From: MPNP01 sp026710155 | GTDB taxonomy: Bacteria > Pseudomonadota > Alphaproteobacteria > Rhodobacterales > Rhodobacteraceae | Direction of reading: 5' to 3' | DNA: 64,000 bases | NCBI GenBank assembly: GCA_965200885.1 | Contig: OZ241737.1 | Location: 496,001-560,000 of the forward strand | Shown here: one piece after another, positions 1 to 7,864 of the stretch | Layout of the letters: every line of letters begins with the position of its first letter | Position numbering within the stretch: position 1 is the stretch's first letter | Made by a program: the position numbers and the translations under genes | Notes under the pieces: generated by a model | What the model saw: the letters and a program-made list of their open reading frames with translations, nothing else | Databases searched by the model: none | Told to the model about the DNA's origin: nothing

Positions 1-1
1 T

Positions 2-508
2 GCAATGGCCTACTCGGCAACGTTATTGGCCCCATTGTTTGAACTAAACAAGGAATCAAAAGCCTACAATAATATAGAATACATGCCCCACCCGGTTGGC
101 GCTAATGGACATCCAATAGCTCCTGTTGGGGGATATGCTCTTGCCATACCATCAAATATAGATTCGCAAAGAATCAATGCAGCTTGGGATGCCTTGGTTA
201 CATTGACCTCTGCACAAGCCATAAAGCTTTATATCGAAAACGGTAGTTTGGTAAGCCCAAGATTCAGCGTTAGCAGCGACCCTGAAGTTCAGCAGTTATC
301 ACCTCTGATAACTATTGTCGACAAAATGGCTCGTGAAGGAGTATTGCAGGTTTGGCCCCGTCCACCAGTTCCTGAAATTGTAAGTATCATTGATATTGCT
401 GGGGAAGAATTGCATGACATGCTACTTGGACAAAAAACCATTTCAACAGCATTGAGAAATGCACAAAACCGATCTGATGCCTTAATGCGGGAAAATGGTC
501 ACTATTAA
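2..508 (+). CDS. ABC transporter family 1 solute-binding protein, C-terminal part
   Basis: This is the C-terminal part of a periplasmic substrate-binding protein of the family 1 (sugar / polyol / iron) extracellular binding proteins; the reading frame is open at the window edge, so the N-terminus and signal peptide lie outside. The visible part shows the usual C-lobe pattern: a 'PVGGYALAIP' strand-turn, then 'AAWDALVTLTSAQAIKLYIENGS', a segment typical of the helix in which these proteins swap bound sugar domains, and a final helical stretch ending near 'LRNAQNRSDALMRENG'. No permease or ATPase gene follows, since the next sequence is a decayed transposase, so the rest of the transporter must lie upstream. 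The family assignment comes from residue pattern only; the substrate cannot be told. Confidence 0.7.
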   Translation, partial: AMAYSATLLAPLFELNKESKAYNNIEYMPHPVGANGHPIAPVGGYALAIPSNIDSQRINAAWDALVTLTSAQAIKLYIENGSLVSPRFSVSSDPEVQQLSPLITIVDKMAREGVLQVWPRPPVPEIVSIIDIAGEELHDMLLGQKTISTALRNAQNRSDALMRENGHY

Positions 509-565
509 TGATTATTGGGGAGCAAATATACAGACCACTGCCTTACTTTTGGAAGAACTATATTT

Positions 566-1149
566 TCATGTCTTGACGATTGATCGATCTAAAAGTTTGG
601 ATTTTTGAAATATGTCTTGAGACTGGGCGGCTACCCGTTTCTGGAGTTTGTTGATGAAGGTGTCATCGAGCCTGTCCATTATGTGGCAGACCTTGTGGCA
701 TGGTACTTCAATGCCGAAATGGTGGGCCAATACGGTATGGTAATGATTCTTGCTGGCGACCTTTTGCTTGGAAGGTGCAAGCAGGCTGTCAAAACGTATT
801 TCTCGGTAGAGTCTGAAATGAATCTCGTGGATGTCGCTCATGAACCGCCATTCTTACCTGAGGGCCGACATTGGCCATCTCCCTTCATGATGGAATGTCT
901 TCATCCTTCCCCTAGGTTGTGCTGATTATTTAAGCGGTTTCCGCGGGTGGTCACAGCGTGGTGTCCGGTTCATGGATCAGGTGGAACTTGGTGTATTCGG
1001 CGAGTTTTTGCAATTATTTGACCTCGTCCGGGTCAGATATGCCAATGATACGCTATCTTGGCTTTCCTTCTTGAATGTGGTAGATTTGGACGATCCAGAT
1101 GGAAGTCTTGTTGGTCAGTGGCGATGTCTTGGTCGGACGAACATCATGT
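566..1149 (-). pseudogene. Decayed IS1634-like transposase remnant
   Basis: Read on the minus strand, this stretch gives pieces of a DDE transposase of the IS1634 / IS4-like group. The N-terminal piece (about 1138 down to 955) reads 'RPTKTSPLTNKTSIWIVQ', then '..EGKPR*RIIGISDPDEVK*LQKLAEYT', with two in-frame stops and a frame change near the start. The second piece (841-566) contains 'FRLYREIRFDSLLAPS' and 'FGIEVPCHKVCHIMDRLDD', matching the pattern 'FGI..s.dKvyRmMDkLDd' of that family. The catalytic DDE region is absent. It is therefore a truncated, inactive insertion-sequence remnant. The end adjoining mutL is not recognisable. Confidence 0.6.
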
Positions 1150-1362
1150 TATCTTTTTTTGATTAGGTCGTATGTTTTTGCCTATTGCAAGTAAATATAT
1201 AATTAGGTTCTACAAAAAGCTTGCCAGAATGACCAACAAACAGGAAACTCTATGGAATCGGATTGTGGGAAAAGGGAAAGAGATTAGGTCAGGACATAAA
1301 GTGTCAAAGTCGGAAGTAAACAAAATATACTTCGATAGATTTCCACCTACCTTGATCTGCCT

Positions 1363-3186
1363 TCAGGTTCTGCCGAATAGCTTCTCGATATCTGCCAGTT
1401 TCATTTCGATGTAGGTTGGTCTCCCATGGTTGCACTGGCCTGAATGTGGTGTATTTTCCATTTCTCGCAACAATTCATTCATTTCCGATATGGTCAACGT
1501 CCTGCCAGCACGAATGGAGCCATGACAAGACATTCTGCTGATGACCTCGTTTATCTTTTGTTCAACGATGTTGGTACTGTTCCCCTCGATTAGTCCTTCC
1601 AGAATATCCTGCAGCACAGACTTGACATCCGGGTTTCCAAGTAGGGAAGGAATTTCCCTGACACAAATTGCTCCCTGTCCGAATTCCTCAACAACCAAAC
1701 CCAGTTGGGTCAATTCATCCTTTATTTCGATTATCAATTCAATCTCTGAAGTAGAAAAATCGATTATTTCCGGAACAAGCAGTCTTTTTGTTTCCGATTT
1801 TTTCTCGGCAAATTGTTTTTTCAGTTTTTCATAAACCAATCGTTCATGCGCTGCATGCTGATCAACAACAATAATTCCATTCGGGGTTTGAGAAACTATG
1901 AATTTCTTGTGGAACTGAACTATTGCTGCCCCCAGGGGATATTGGTAATCACTTTCCGAAGCTCCTGTTGGGTCCGCAATTGAGGGCAGTGCATTTTCCA
2001 GCTGGGGTGGAAACTCACCAAGGGTATTCATTCCATCACTTTCGGAGGTTTCCCCTTGCACTGAGATCGTCCTGTTTTCAGTATTTACTTGCCCCTGCGG
2101 GTAATTGTAGAATCCTGATCTGGCCTTTCCCAATAATTGGGAAGATATGGCTGGCGCCGACCTGTGCCCCTCACTCTGAAGGCCTTCATGAATTGACTTC
2201 ACGATTAGGGTGCGGATCAAACCCGGGTTTCGAAACCTGACTTCAGCCTTTGTTGGGTGAACATTAACATCGACCAAGTCAGCAGGATATGTCAAGTAAA
2301 GGACAACTAGGGGATATTTGTTTTTAGCTAGATGATCGACATAAGCGCCTCGCAAAGCGCCTTGCAACAACCTGTCTTTTACTGATCGACCATTGACAAA
2401 AAGAAATTGGCTGTTCGATATTCCTTTTGTGAAGGTAGGTAGGGAACAAAATCCAACTATTTCTGCCTCTTCAATCTGGTAATTTACCATAAAGGAGTTT
2501 TCAGCAAATCCCTTATCAAGCAATCGATTGAGACGTTCTTTTGTTGGCAATTTCACTGCACCAGGGTTAGGTTCCAGAGAAAAGACCTTTCTTAGTCCTC
2601 CTTCCGGATATTGTTCAACAAGTGTAAATCCAACTTCTGGAGCTGCCAGGGCAAGTGATCTTGCCATATCGGTAATGGCTCGTGCTTCTGATCTTTCGGT
2701 TCTGAGGAATTTTAGCCTTGCCGGAGTTGCATGAAACAGTCTTGTCAATTCAACTATGGTTCCCTTACTCAAGGCAGCTGGCTTGACATCAGAAACAACA
2801 CCTGCATCAACTCTAATGTTAAAAGCGGATTCACTTCCCTCTACTCTGGAAGTAATTGAAAGGGAACCAGCAGCACCCATGGAGGGTAGGGCTTCACCTC
2901 TAAAACCGAGTGTCTTGATATCATCCAAGTTTAGATCAGTTATTTTTGATGTTGCGTGTCTTTGAATGGCAAGGGAAAGATCCGCTCGGGCAATTCCAAT
3001 ACCATCATCCACTACCTTCAGCAGGGATTTTCCACCCTCAGAGAAGATCACTTCAATTTGGGTTGCACCAGCATCAATAGAATTTTCAACCAATTCCTTT
3101 ACAGCAGATGCCGGTCGTTCAATAACCTCTCCAGCTGCAATCCTGTTAATGGAATGCTCACTCAGTTTTTTTATTTTTTGAACCAA
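1363..3186 (-). CDS. mutL: DNA mismatch repair protein MutL
   Basis: MutL couples mismatch recognition by MutS to strand incision. The N-terminal GHKL ATPase has all its motifs: 'AAGEVIERPASAVKELVEN' with the catalytic Glu and Asn, 'DDGIGI', 'LGFRGEAL' and 'GTIVELTRLFHATPARLKFL'. A variable linker spans about residues 335-420. The C-terminal domain carries the metal-dependent nicking-endonuclease signature DQHA-x2-E-x4-E ('DQHAAHERLVYE') plus 'SCHGSIRAG' and 'CNHGRPTYIEM', so this is the endonuclease-type MutL of bacteria that lack MutH. The 607-residue length fits. The start is TTG, with an AGG about 9 bases upstream. It is flanked by a dead transposase at its 3' side. Confidence 0.95.
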   Translation of the reverse strand: MVQKIKKLSEHSINRIAAGEVIERPASAVKELVENSIDAGATQIEVIFSEGGKSLLKVVDDGIGIARADLSLAIQRHATSKITDLNLDDIKTLGFRGEALPSMGAAGSLSITSRVEGSESAFNIRVDAGVVSDVKPAALSKGTIVELTRLFHATPARLKFLRTERSEARAITDMARSLALAAPEVGFTLVEQYPEGGLRKVFSLEPNPGAVKLPTKERLNRLLDKGFAENSFMVNYQIEEAEIVGFCSLPTFTKGISNSQFLFVNGRSVKDRLLQGALRGAYVDHLAKNKYPLVVLYLTYPADLVDVNVHPTKAEVRFRNPGLIRTLIVKSIHEGLQSEGHRSAPAISSQLLGKARSGFYNYPQGQVNTENRTISVQGETSESDGMNTLGEFPPQLENALPSIADPTGASESDYQYPLGAAIVQFHKKFIVSQTPNGIIVVDQHAAHERLVYEKLKKQFAEKKSETKRLLVPEIIDFSTSEIELIIEIKDELTQLGLVVEEFGQGAICVREIPSLLGNPDVKSVLQDILEGLIEGNSTNIVEQKINEVISRMSCHGSIRAGRTLTISEMNELLREMENTPHSGQCNHGRPTYIEMKLADIEKLFGRT

Positions 3187-3448
3187 CTTAAACCTATTAC
3201 TATGGTGAAACCATGTACCAATATTTACCTAATTTAATACCTCTTTAATGACAAGATAAATATTACAGCTTTTGACTTGATCATTACCCAACCAGCAAAC
3301 TGATTCTCTGGATTACCGGAGATATACTCGCATCGCAGTCAGAATAAGCGATTGGATCGCTATTCTTTGCTGATTGCGGATATTGGATATGGTGCGGTAC
3401 CAACCAAACCACAGATATTCCCAAGGAAACTTCCGATAAAATGGGGAT

Positions 3449-3736
3449 TCATTTGGATTTTATATGACTTTTGAGACCACGGTAAAAATTTTCGTGTGTT
3501 CCAAGAGCCAATAAAGTTAATGTAATCGTTTGCTCATGAAAGGTGTATGCAAGTAGTGTTAACTGTTTCACCATCTTGAATTTATAAACGCGAACTCCTG
3601 AAAGATCACCACCTTTTAGCTGTCCAATTTTTGGTTCATTAATGATGGCATTGACGGCTTTATCGAGATCTGCTTTTTGGTTGTTATGTAGTATTTTGAC
3701 GGTCTTCTTAAACATGTTGGTTTGTACTACATTCAT
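3449..3736 (-). CDS. RelE/ParE-family toxin of a type II TA module
   Basis: A small 95-residue protein with the RelE/ParE fold pattern: N-terminal helices, then 'LKGGDLSGVRVYKFKMVKQLTLLAYTF', the strand region in which these toxins carry their basic residues, and a C-terminal 'LLALGTHENFYRGLK' strand. Family members are either mRNA interferases acting at the ribosome or gyrase inhibitors; sequence alone does not decide which. It follows the ParD-like antitoxin gene with a 4-base ATGA overlap, the usual translational coupling of antitoxin and toxin. The frame is intact, so this is the only clearly complete TA pair in the window. Confidence 0.8.
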   Translation of the reverse strand: MNVVQTNMFKKTVKILHNNQKADLDKAVNAIINEPKIGQLKGGDLSGVRVYKFKMVKQLTLLAYTFHEQTITLTLLALGTHENFYRGLKSHIKSK

Positions 3737-3960
3737 TTGTTTTTACCAAATTCATATGGGGTTACCTGACCATCAGCAACTTCCTGATTGGCAATAAGAA
3801 TGTCCTTGATAAAGCTGTAGGGTAAATCCGGATTTTCCTCGGCTATTTTCCCAATAATTGACCAATACTCAATTTGCTTTGGAATAGAGCGATGGTAGAC
3901 GCCACCATATTTACGTGCCTTGTTAATCAATTCGTCAGAAAGTTTTACGGACATCGGCAT
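3733..3960 (-). CDS. ParD-like antitoxin (ParD_like family)
   Basis: A 75-residue antitoxin with the conserved pattern of the ParD_like family: 'MPMSVKLSDELINKARKYG' followed by 'HRSIPKQIEYWSIIGKIAEENPDLPYSFIKDIL'. The N-terminal part forms the dimeric DNA-binding ribbon-helix-helix, and the acidic C-terminal tail should wrap the toxin. A strong Shine-Dalgarno (AAGGAGG) sits 5 bases before the ATG. It lies inside an inverted repeat (3966-4011) that could fold in the mRNA and hide the ribosome site, or serve as the operator. Gene order antitoxin then toxin is typical. Confidence 0.85.
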   Translation of the reverse strand: MPMSVKLSDELINKARKYGGVYHRSIPKQIEYWSIIGKIAEENPDLPYSFIKDILIANQEVADGQVTPYEFGKNK

Positions 3961-3965
3961 ATGTG

Positions 3966-4011
3966 CCTCCTTTTGAAAATGATCTTCCTAAAGAAATATG
4001 GCAAAAGGAGG
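3966..4011 (-). promoter_or_regulatory. Inverted repeat over the antitoxin ribosome binding site
   Basis: CCTCCTTTTG at 3966-3975 and CAAAAGGAGG at 4002-4011 are perfect 10-base inverted copies 26 bases apart. In the minus-strand transcript the first-transcribed arm is complementary to the Shine-Dalgarno of the ParD-like antitoxin, so the hairpin could block its translation. As DNA the repeat could equally be the autoregulatory operator of the TA pair. Both readings are inference; the repeat itself is seen directly. Confidence 0.55.
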
Positions 4012-4081
4012 TAAAATGCAACTTTATTCGACATTTTAAGTCTAAACAGCACAAACAACATTCTAGCTACAAAGAGTATTG

Positions 4082-4226
4082 TTAGAGCCTGTTCCAGAAG
4101 TTCCAAAATGTAGCAAATTCAATACATTTCCAGATAAAAAACCATTTTTGATTCCAAAACAGTTCTAAATTTCAGGGCAAACAGCATCATATTTATTGTT
4201 TTTGTGACTTATGATTCAGGCTCTAA
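4082..4226. repeat. Possible MITE-like element with 10-base terminal inverted repeats
   Basis: TTAGAGCCTG at 4082-4091 and its inverse CAGGCTCTAA at 4217-4226 bound an AT-rich, non-coding stretch of about 145 bases between the TA module and the LacI gene. Size, terminal repeats and lack of coding capacity fit a miniature inverted-repeat element or the ends of a deleted insertion sequence. No target-site duplication is evident, and no second copy was seen in this window. Confidence 0.35.
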
Positions 4227-4254
4227 ATCTTTAGGCATTCATTCGCTCTTTGTG

Positions 4255-5304
4255 TCAAAACGAATTTGTCCAAGGTTTGGAGACACTTCCTCGTTCAACC
4301 AATTCAACGGGCAAAATACTTGTTCTAGGTATGGTTGCATCCTGCGTAGTCATCATTCTTGTCAGCAATTCAGCACTCAATCGTCCAACATCAAATTGCT
4401 GAATACGGATTGTTGTCAAACCAGGTGGAATTAGATTCAGAAATGGAAGATCATTGAAACCGGTTACCGAAATATGTTCGGGGCATGTAACGCCCGATTG
4501 ATGCAATGCTTTGATGGCTCCAAGGGCAAGTCGGTCATTGGCACAAATAACTGCTGAACAATCGAGACCACTGACCAATAGGTCCAGGGCACAACGACTC
4601 CCTTCATCCTCGTCGAATCGATTGGCATAGGCAATGGCCTTTTCTGGAATATCAAGCCCGATGTGAATCATATGGTGTTTGAAGGCGTTAAGTCGCAAAT
4701 TACCTGTTGAAAGGGCTAACGGGCCAGCAATGTGGGCTATTTTTCGATGCCCCCTTGCATATAAATACTGGATCAACAGCCGTATGCCTTCCTCATCATC
4801 GTTTATGACGGCAGGAATTGAAGTGTGATCGGTTTTTCTGATGGCGGTTACAAGTGGGATTCCATGCTCTTCAATAGTTTTAAATGGACTGGCAGAAATC
4901 TGGGGAGCTGCATCAATTATCCCATCCACTCCCCTTTCCAGAAGTACACCTATGAGGTAATTCCGACGTTCTGAATCATCATCCGTGTTGACAATCATGG
5001 AAGTATATCCCAAAGGTTCAAGAACACTTTCTGCACCACGAACTATAGGCGCAAAAAGCGTATTGGTAATATCGGGCAATACAATCCCGACAATCATTGT
5101 CCGATGGGTCCTCAGACTGCGAGCCAATTGATTCTTTCGATACCCCATCCGGGTTGCAGCATCTTGAATTTTTGCCACAACTTCAGGTGTAAGCAAATCC
5201 TGTGTCCCGGAGTTCAAGGCCCTTGAAACAGTTGATTTGTCAACACCAACCTCTTTGGCTATATCCTTGAGTGTAACGACATTTCTCTTTTTTTTGATGA
5301 CCAT
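4255..5304 (-). CDS. LacI-family transcriptional regulator
   Basis: A 349-residue LacI/GalR-type repressor. The N-terminus is the canonical helix-turn-helix and hinge: 'VTLKDIAKEVGVDKSTVSRA' followed by 'MGYRKNQLARSLRT'. A periplasmic-binding-protein-like effector domain starts at about residue 65 ('MIVGIVLPDITNTLFAPIV') and carries 'GVDGIIDAAP', 'HRKIAHIAGP' and the conserved 'AVICANDRLALGAIKALHQSG'. It is divergent from the dehydrogenase/LIV operon, and two GCAA-x-CG-x-TTGC-like half-palindromes lie in the shared 200-base intergenic region, so it most likely controls that operon in response to the imported substrate or a catabolite. The effector is unknown. Confidence 0.93.
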   Translation of the reverse strand: MVIKKKRNVVTLKDIAKEVGVDKSTVSRALNSGTQDLLTPEVVAKIQDAATRMGYRKNQLARSLRTHRTMIVGIVLPDITNTLFAPIVRGAESVLEPLGYTSMIVNTDDDSERRNYLIGVLLERGVDGIIDAAPQISASPFKTIEEHGIPLVTAIRKTDHTSIPAVINDDEEGIRLLIQYLYARGHRKIAHIAGPLALSTGNLRLNAFKHHMIHIGLDIPEKAIAYANRFDEDEGSRCALDLLVSGLDCSAVICANDRLALGAIKALHQSGVTCPEHISVTGFNDLPFLNLIPPGLTTIRIQQFDVGRLSAELLTRMMTTQDATIPRTSILPVELVERGSVSKPWTNSF

Positions 5305-5350
5305 TTACCAACCATTAAAGCTACTTAATCTTAAAATACATGTTTTTTTT

Positions 5351-5362
5351 GCAAACGATTGT
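5351..5362. promoter_or_regulatory. LacI-type operator, upstream copy
   Basis: GCAAACGATTGT matches the GCAANCGNTTGC palindrome used by many LacI/GalR regulators. It lies upstream of a -35 box at 5373, near position -55 relative to the expected start of the plus-strand operon, and close to the divergent lacI start. It pairs with the second copy at 5416-5429. Confidence 0.6.
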
Positions 5363-5372
5363 AAAAAATTTC

Positions 5373-5401
5373 TTGACATTGATATTTTTCTTATTTATTG
5401 A
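5373..5401 (+). promoter_or_regulatory. Sigma-70-type promoter of the dehydrogenase/LIV operon
   Basis: TTGACA at 5373-5378 and TATTGA at 5396-5401 are separated by 17 bases. The consensus -35 box, the spacing, and the flanking LacI-type operators on both sides make this the likely start of the long plus-strand operon, with a roughly 100-base leader before the first gene at 5507. Confidence 0.55.
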
Positions 5402-5415
5402 TTGAACTTTTATTA

Positions 5416-5429
5416 TGCAATCGTTTGCA
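5416..5429. promoter_or_regulatory. LacI-type operator, downstream copy
   Basis: TGCAATCGTTTGCA is a near-perfect palindrome of the LacI/GalR type. It starts about 15 bases after the -10 box, where a bound repressor would block initiation or early elongation. With the copy at 5351 it brackets the promoter about 65 bases apart, an arrangement that can support repression by looping. Confidence 0.65.
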
Positions 5430-5506
5430 CAATATAGAATTTTTTTGAAACATACCGGTAGCAAATTCAACAATATCAGGATCAAAATCAACGAAAGGAA
5501 GCAATA

Positions 5507-6478
5507 ATGAGTGATCTAGTCGTCGGATGGATAGGAATCGGACGCATGGGCTATGCCATGGTCGGACGTTTGTTGGATGCCGGGTATACGATAAAAGTTT
5601 GGAATCGTACCAAATCAAAGGCAGAACCCCTGATCGCGCAGGGAGCTGTACTGGTAGATAGTCCTGACCAACTGGCTTCGGTCGATGTACTGGGCACAAT
5701 GGTATCTACCGGCAAGGACCTTGAACAGGTCTATTTCGGTGAAAATGGGGTCCTTACTGGTGAAGAATCACCGGAAATCCTGCTTGACTGCTCATCCATA
5801 GCCGTCGATCAGTCAGCCGATATTCGGAACCGGGTAAATGAAAAAGGGGGTGATTTCCTGGCGGCACCCGTAAGCGGTACCGCCAAATGTGTCAGTGCCG
5901 GCAAGTTGAGTTCGGTTGTATCAGGACCACGTGAAGCATTCGATAGGGTCAAGCCGATTATCTCCACTTACGCTGTAAGAGGGGTTTCCTATGTGGGTGA
6001 AGGTGAACTTGCAAGGTTTTGTAAAATCGCCCATAATCTATTCCTTGGAACCGTTATCACAAGCCTTGTTGAAATGACTTTATTAACTAATAAAGCCGGA
6101 GTCCCTCGCCGTGATTTTTTGGATTTCATCAACAATTCGGTAATGGGCTCAATCTTTACACGGTACAAATCTAATGCCTTGATAAATCTTGACTGGTCAA
6201 CAACCTTCACCCCGCATTTGCTAAAGAAGGATTTGGACCTGGGGAGGGTGGCAGCTGGTGAACTTGGAGTTAACATGCCAACTTCAGCCATAACACGCGA
6301 AATTCTGCAATCACATTTTGGTGCAGCACAACTCCAGGAGTATCCAACGGAATATCTTGAAATGGATTTTGCAGCCATTCTGGAAACTTTGGCCCTCGCA
6401 TCAGGCATGAAACTTGAAAGTGAAAATTCTCCATACCCCACGGGTTTGGAGATTTCAAATCAGGACGAACCTCAATAG
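5507..6478 (+). CDS. NAD(P)-dependent beta-hydroxyacid dehydrogenase (3-HIBADH family)
   Basis: Member of the 3-hydroxyisobutyrate / tartronate-semialdehyde reductase family, which oxidises beta-hydroxy acids (or reduces their semialdehydes) with NAD(P). The Rossmann motif is 'GWIGIGRMGYAMVGRLLDAG', followed by 'VWNRTKSKAE'. The substrate loop reads 'LDCSSIAVDQS', the glycine-rich segment 'APVSGTAKCVSAGKL', and the catalytic Lys/Asn pair is present as 'KIAHN' at about residue 178. Length (323 aa) is slightly above the family norm because of a C-terminal tail. AAAGGAAG precedes the ATG. It is the first gene of the LacI-controlled operon, so it should act on the compound taken up by the transporter that follows. 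The exact substrate is not deducible. Confidence 0.85.
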   Translation: MSDLVVGWIGIGRMGYAMVGRLLDAGYTIKVWNRTKSKAEPLIAQGAVLVDSPDQLASVDVLGTMVSTGKDLEQVYFGENGVLTGEESPEILLDCSSIAVDQSADIRNRVNEKGGDFLAAPVSGTAKCVSAGKLSSVVSGPREAFDRVKPIISTYAVRGVSYVGEGELARFCKIAHNLFLGTVITSLVEMTLLTNKAGVPRRDFLDFINNSVMGSIFTRYKSNALINLDWSTTFTPHLLKKDLDLGRVAAGELGVNMPTSAITREILQSHFGAAQLQEYPTEYLEMDFAAILETLALASGMKLESENSPYPTGLEISNQDEPQ

Positions 6479-6514
6479 GTAATTCCACTGTTATTCAATA
6501 TTATGGAGGAAAAA

Positions 6515-7786
6515 ATGAAAAAGCAGTTTTTTGGTATCGTAGCTGCCCTGACGGTATTGCTGGCGACACCCACCATGGCCGAAATCAAAATCGGCGCTTC
6601 CCTACCACTCACCGGGGGGTTCTCAATCGCCGGTTCCAAGCATGAGCAGGGATATCAACTCTGTGTTGACTTGATCAATGAAAAAGGTGGCATAATGGGA
6701 GAAAAAGTCAATCTCATTATGTCCGACAATCGATCCGACCCGGCCACCGCCATCAATCAATATGAGCGATTCATCAATGTTGATCAGGTTGATGCCGTAT
6801 TCGGTACCTTCTCATCACGCTTGAGTTTTCCTGTAGCCAACATATTGGAAAAGAATGGTTTTGTTCACCCACTACCAGCAGGTGGGGCACTACGAATCTA
6901 CACCCAGGGACATCAAAAAGTATTCTACTTCCAGCCAAGTGCAGCAGAATATGTGGGAGCAACCCTTCAGGGCATCTTGGAAGATCTGGTACCTGCTGAT
7001 GATAAGCCCGCAACTGCAGCGGTGGTAGCTGCTGATGATTTCTTTGCCAATGCCGTCGAAGCGGGTCTTCTTGGCATGGAAGTGATGGATCCTGCTGACG
7101 GCAGTGTCGTCGAAGATCTGGCTCCCGGTTTCCTTGTGGATGCAGGTGTCGAGATTGTCTACTCTGAAAAGTGGCCGGAAGAAGGATTCAATGACTGGTT
7201 GACCTTGGCCAATTCAATCAAGAGGTCTGGTGCCGAACTCATAGTGGGGTTGACCGCTTCAGCCGAAGAAGCCGTGCAAATCACCCGTGCACTCAAGACG
7301 GTACAGGCTGATCCAAAAATGGTTTATTTCAGCCAGGGAACCCAGTCGGAATATCTTGAAGGTACTGGCGAATCCTCTAATTCGGTACTTGTTCATACCT
7401 CTTGGCATCCGGCAGTGCCATTTCAGGGACTCCTGGCTGGTGAATCCTTCTCCAATCAGGATTTTGTCAAGGCCTTCGAGTCTGCCTATGGTCAAGCTCC
7501 CGATGAAGACAGTGCCATTCCCTTTGCTGTTTGTCAGGGTATAGAACAAGCCATTATAGGGGCAGGTTCGACCGGCAATGATGCAATGTCTGACTGGCTC
7601 AAGGCACGAACACTTGATGACCCTGTAAGAACAATCCTTGGTCGATTTGCCTGGGATGAGAGAGGGCTTCCGAAAGACAAGCCATTCCTCATGTCCCAAT
7701 GGAATGATGGTGAACTCCAGTTCGTTTATCCAACTGATGAATTTGAAGGAGTTCAAAGCATGACCTATCCCAAACAGGGATTCTAG
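6515..7786 (+). CDS. Branched-chain-amino-acid-type (LIV) ABC transporter substrate-binding protein
   Basis: Periplasmic type I binding protein (family 6, Leu/Ile/Val and amide-binding group). I start it at the ATG at 6515 because GGAGGA at 6505-6510 is a ribosome site for it, not part of the coding frame. The protein then begins 'MKKQFFGIVAALTVLLATPT', a clean signal peptide ending 'TMA'. The mature part opens with 'EIKIGASLPLTGGFSIAGS', then 'GYQLCVDLINEKGGIMGEKV' and 'DNRSDPATAINQYERFI', standard for the family. It is the first transporter gene and is followed by a strong stem-loop, which would leave it more abundant than the membrane genes. The ligand is unknown: many members bind aromatic acids, amides or urea rather than amino acids. 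Confidence 0.9.
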   Translation: MKKQFFGIVAALTVLLATPTMAEIKIGASLPLTGGFSIAGSKHEQGYQLCVDLINEKGGIMGEKVNLIMSDNRSDPATAINQYERFINVDQVDAVFGTFSSRLSFPVANILEKNGFVHPLPAGGALRIYTQGHQKVFYFQPSAAEYVGATLQGILEDLVPADDKPATAAVVAADDFFANAVEAGLLGMEVMDPADGSVVEDLAPGFLVDAGVEIVYSEKWPEEGFNDWLTLANSIKRSGAELIVGLTASAEEAVQITRALKTVQADPKMVYFSQGTQSEYLEGTGESSNSVLVHTSWHPAVPFQGLLAGESFSNQDFVKAFESAYGQAPDEDSAIPFAVCQGIEQAIIGAGSTGNDAMSDWLKARTLDDPVRTILGRFAWDERGLPKDKPFLMSQWNDGELQFVYPTDEFEGVQSMTYPKQGF

Positions 7787-7801
7787 AGTAAAATAAGTAC
7801 A

Positions 7802-7829
7802 ACCCGCCACCTGCTTGCTGGTGGCGGGT
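7802..7829 (+). other. Intercistronic stem-loop after the binding-protein gene
   Basis: ACCCGCCACC (7802-7811) pairs perfectly with GGTGGCGGGT (7820-7829) around an 8-base loop. No T-tract follows, so it is not a classical terminator. In this position it most likely protects the upstream binding-protein mRNA from 3' decay and gives the binding protein excess over the membrane parts. Confidence 0.6.
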
Positions 7830-7864
7830 ACCAGGGAAGATATAAAGAGAGAGCAAAAACAATA

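Noticed and set aside
1172..1414. 80-codon plus frame overlapping the 3' end of mutL
   Set aside because: No family, no ribosome site, and half of it is antisense to conserved MutL residues.
4015..4035. Strong AGGAGG-ATG on the plus strand followed by 6 codons and a stop
   Set aside because: The AGGAGG is the arm of the inverted repeat belonging to the minus-strand antitoxin; a 6-residue peptide is not credible without a downstream gene.
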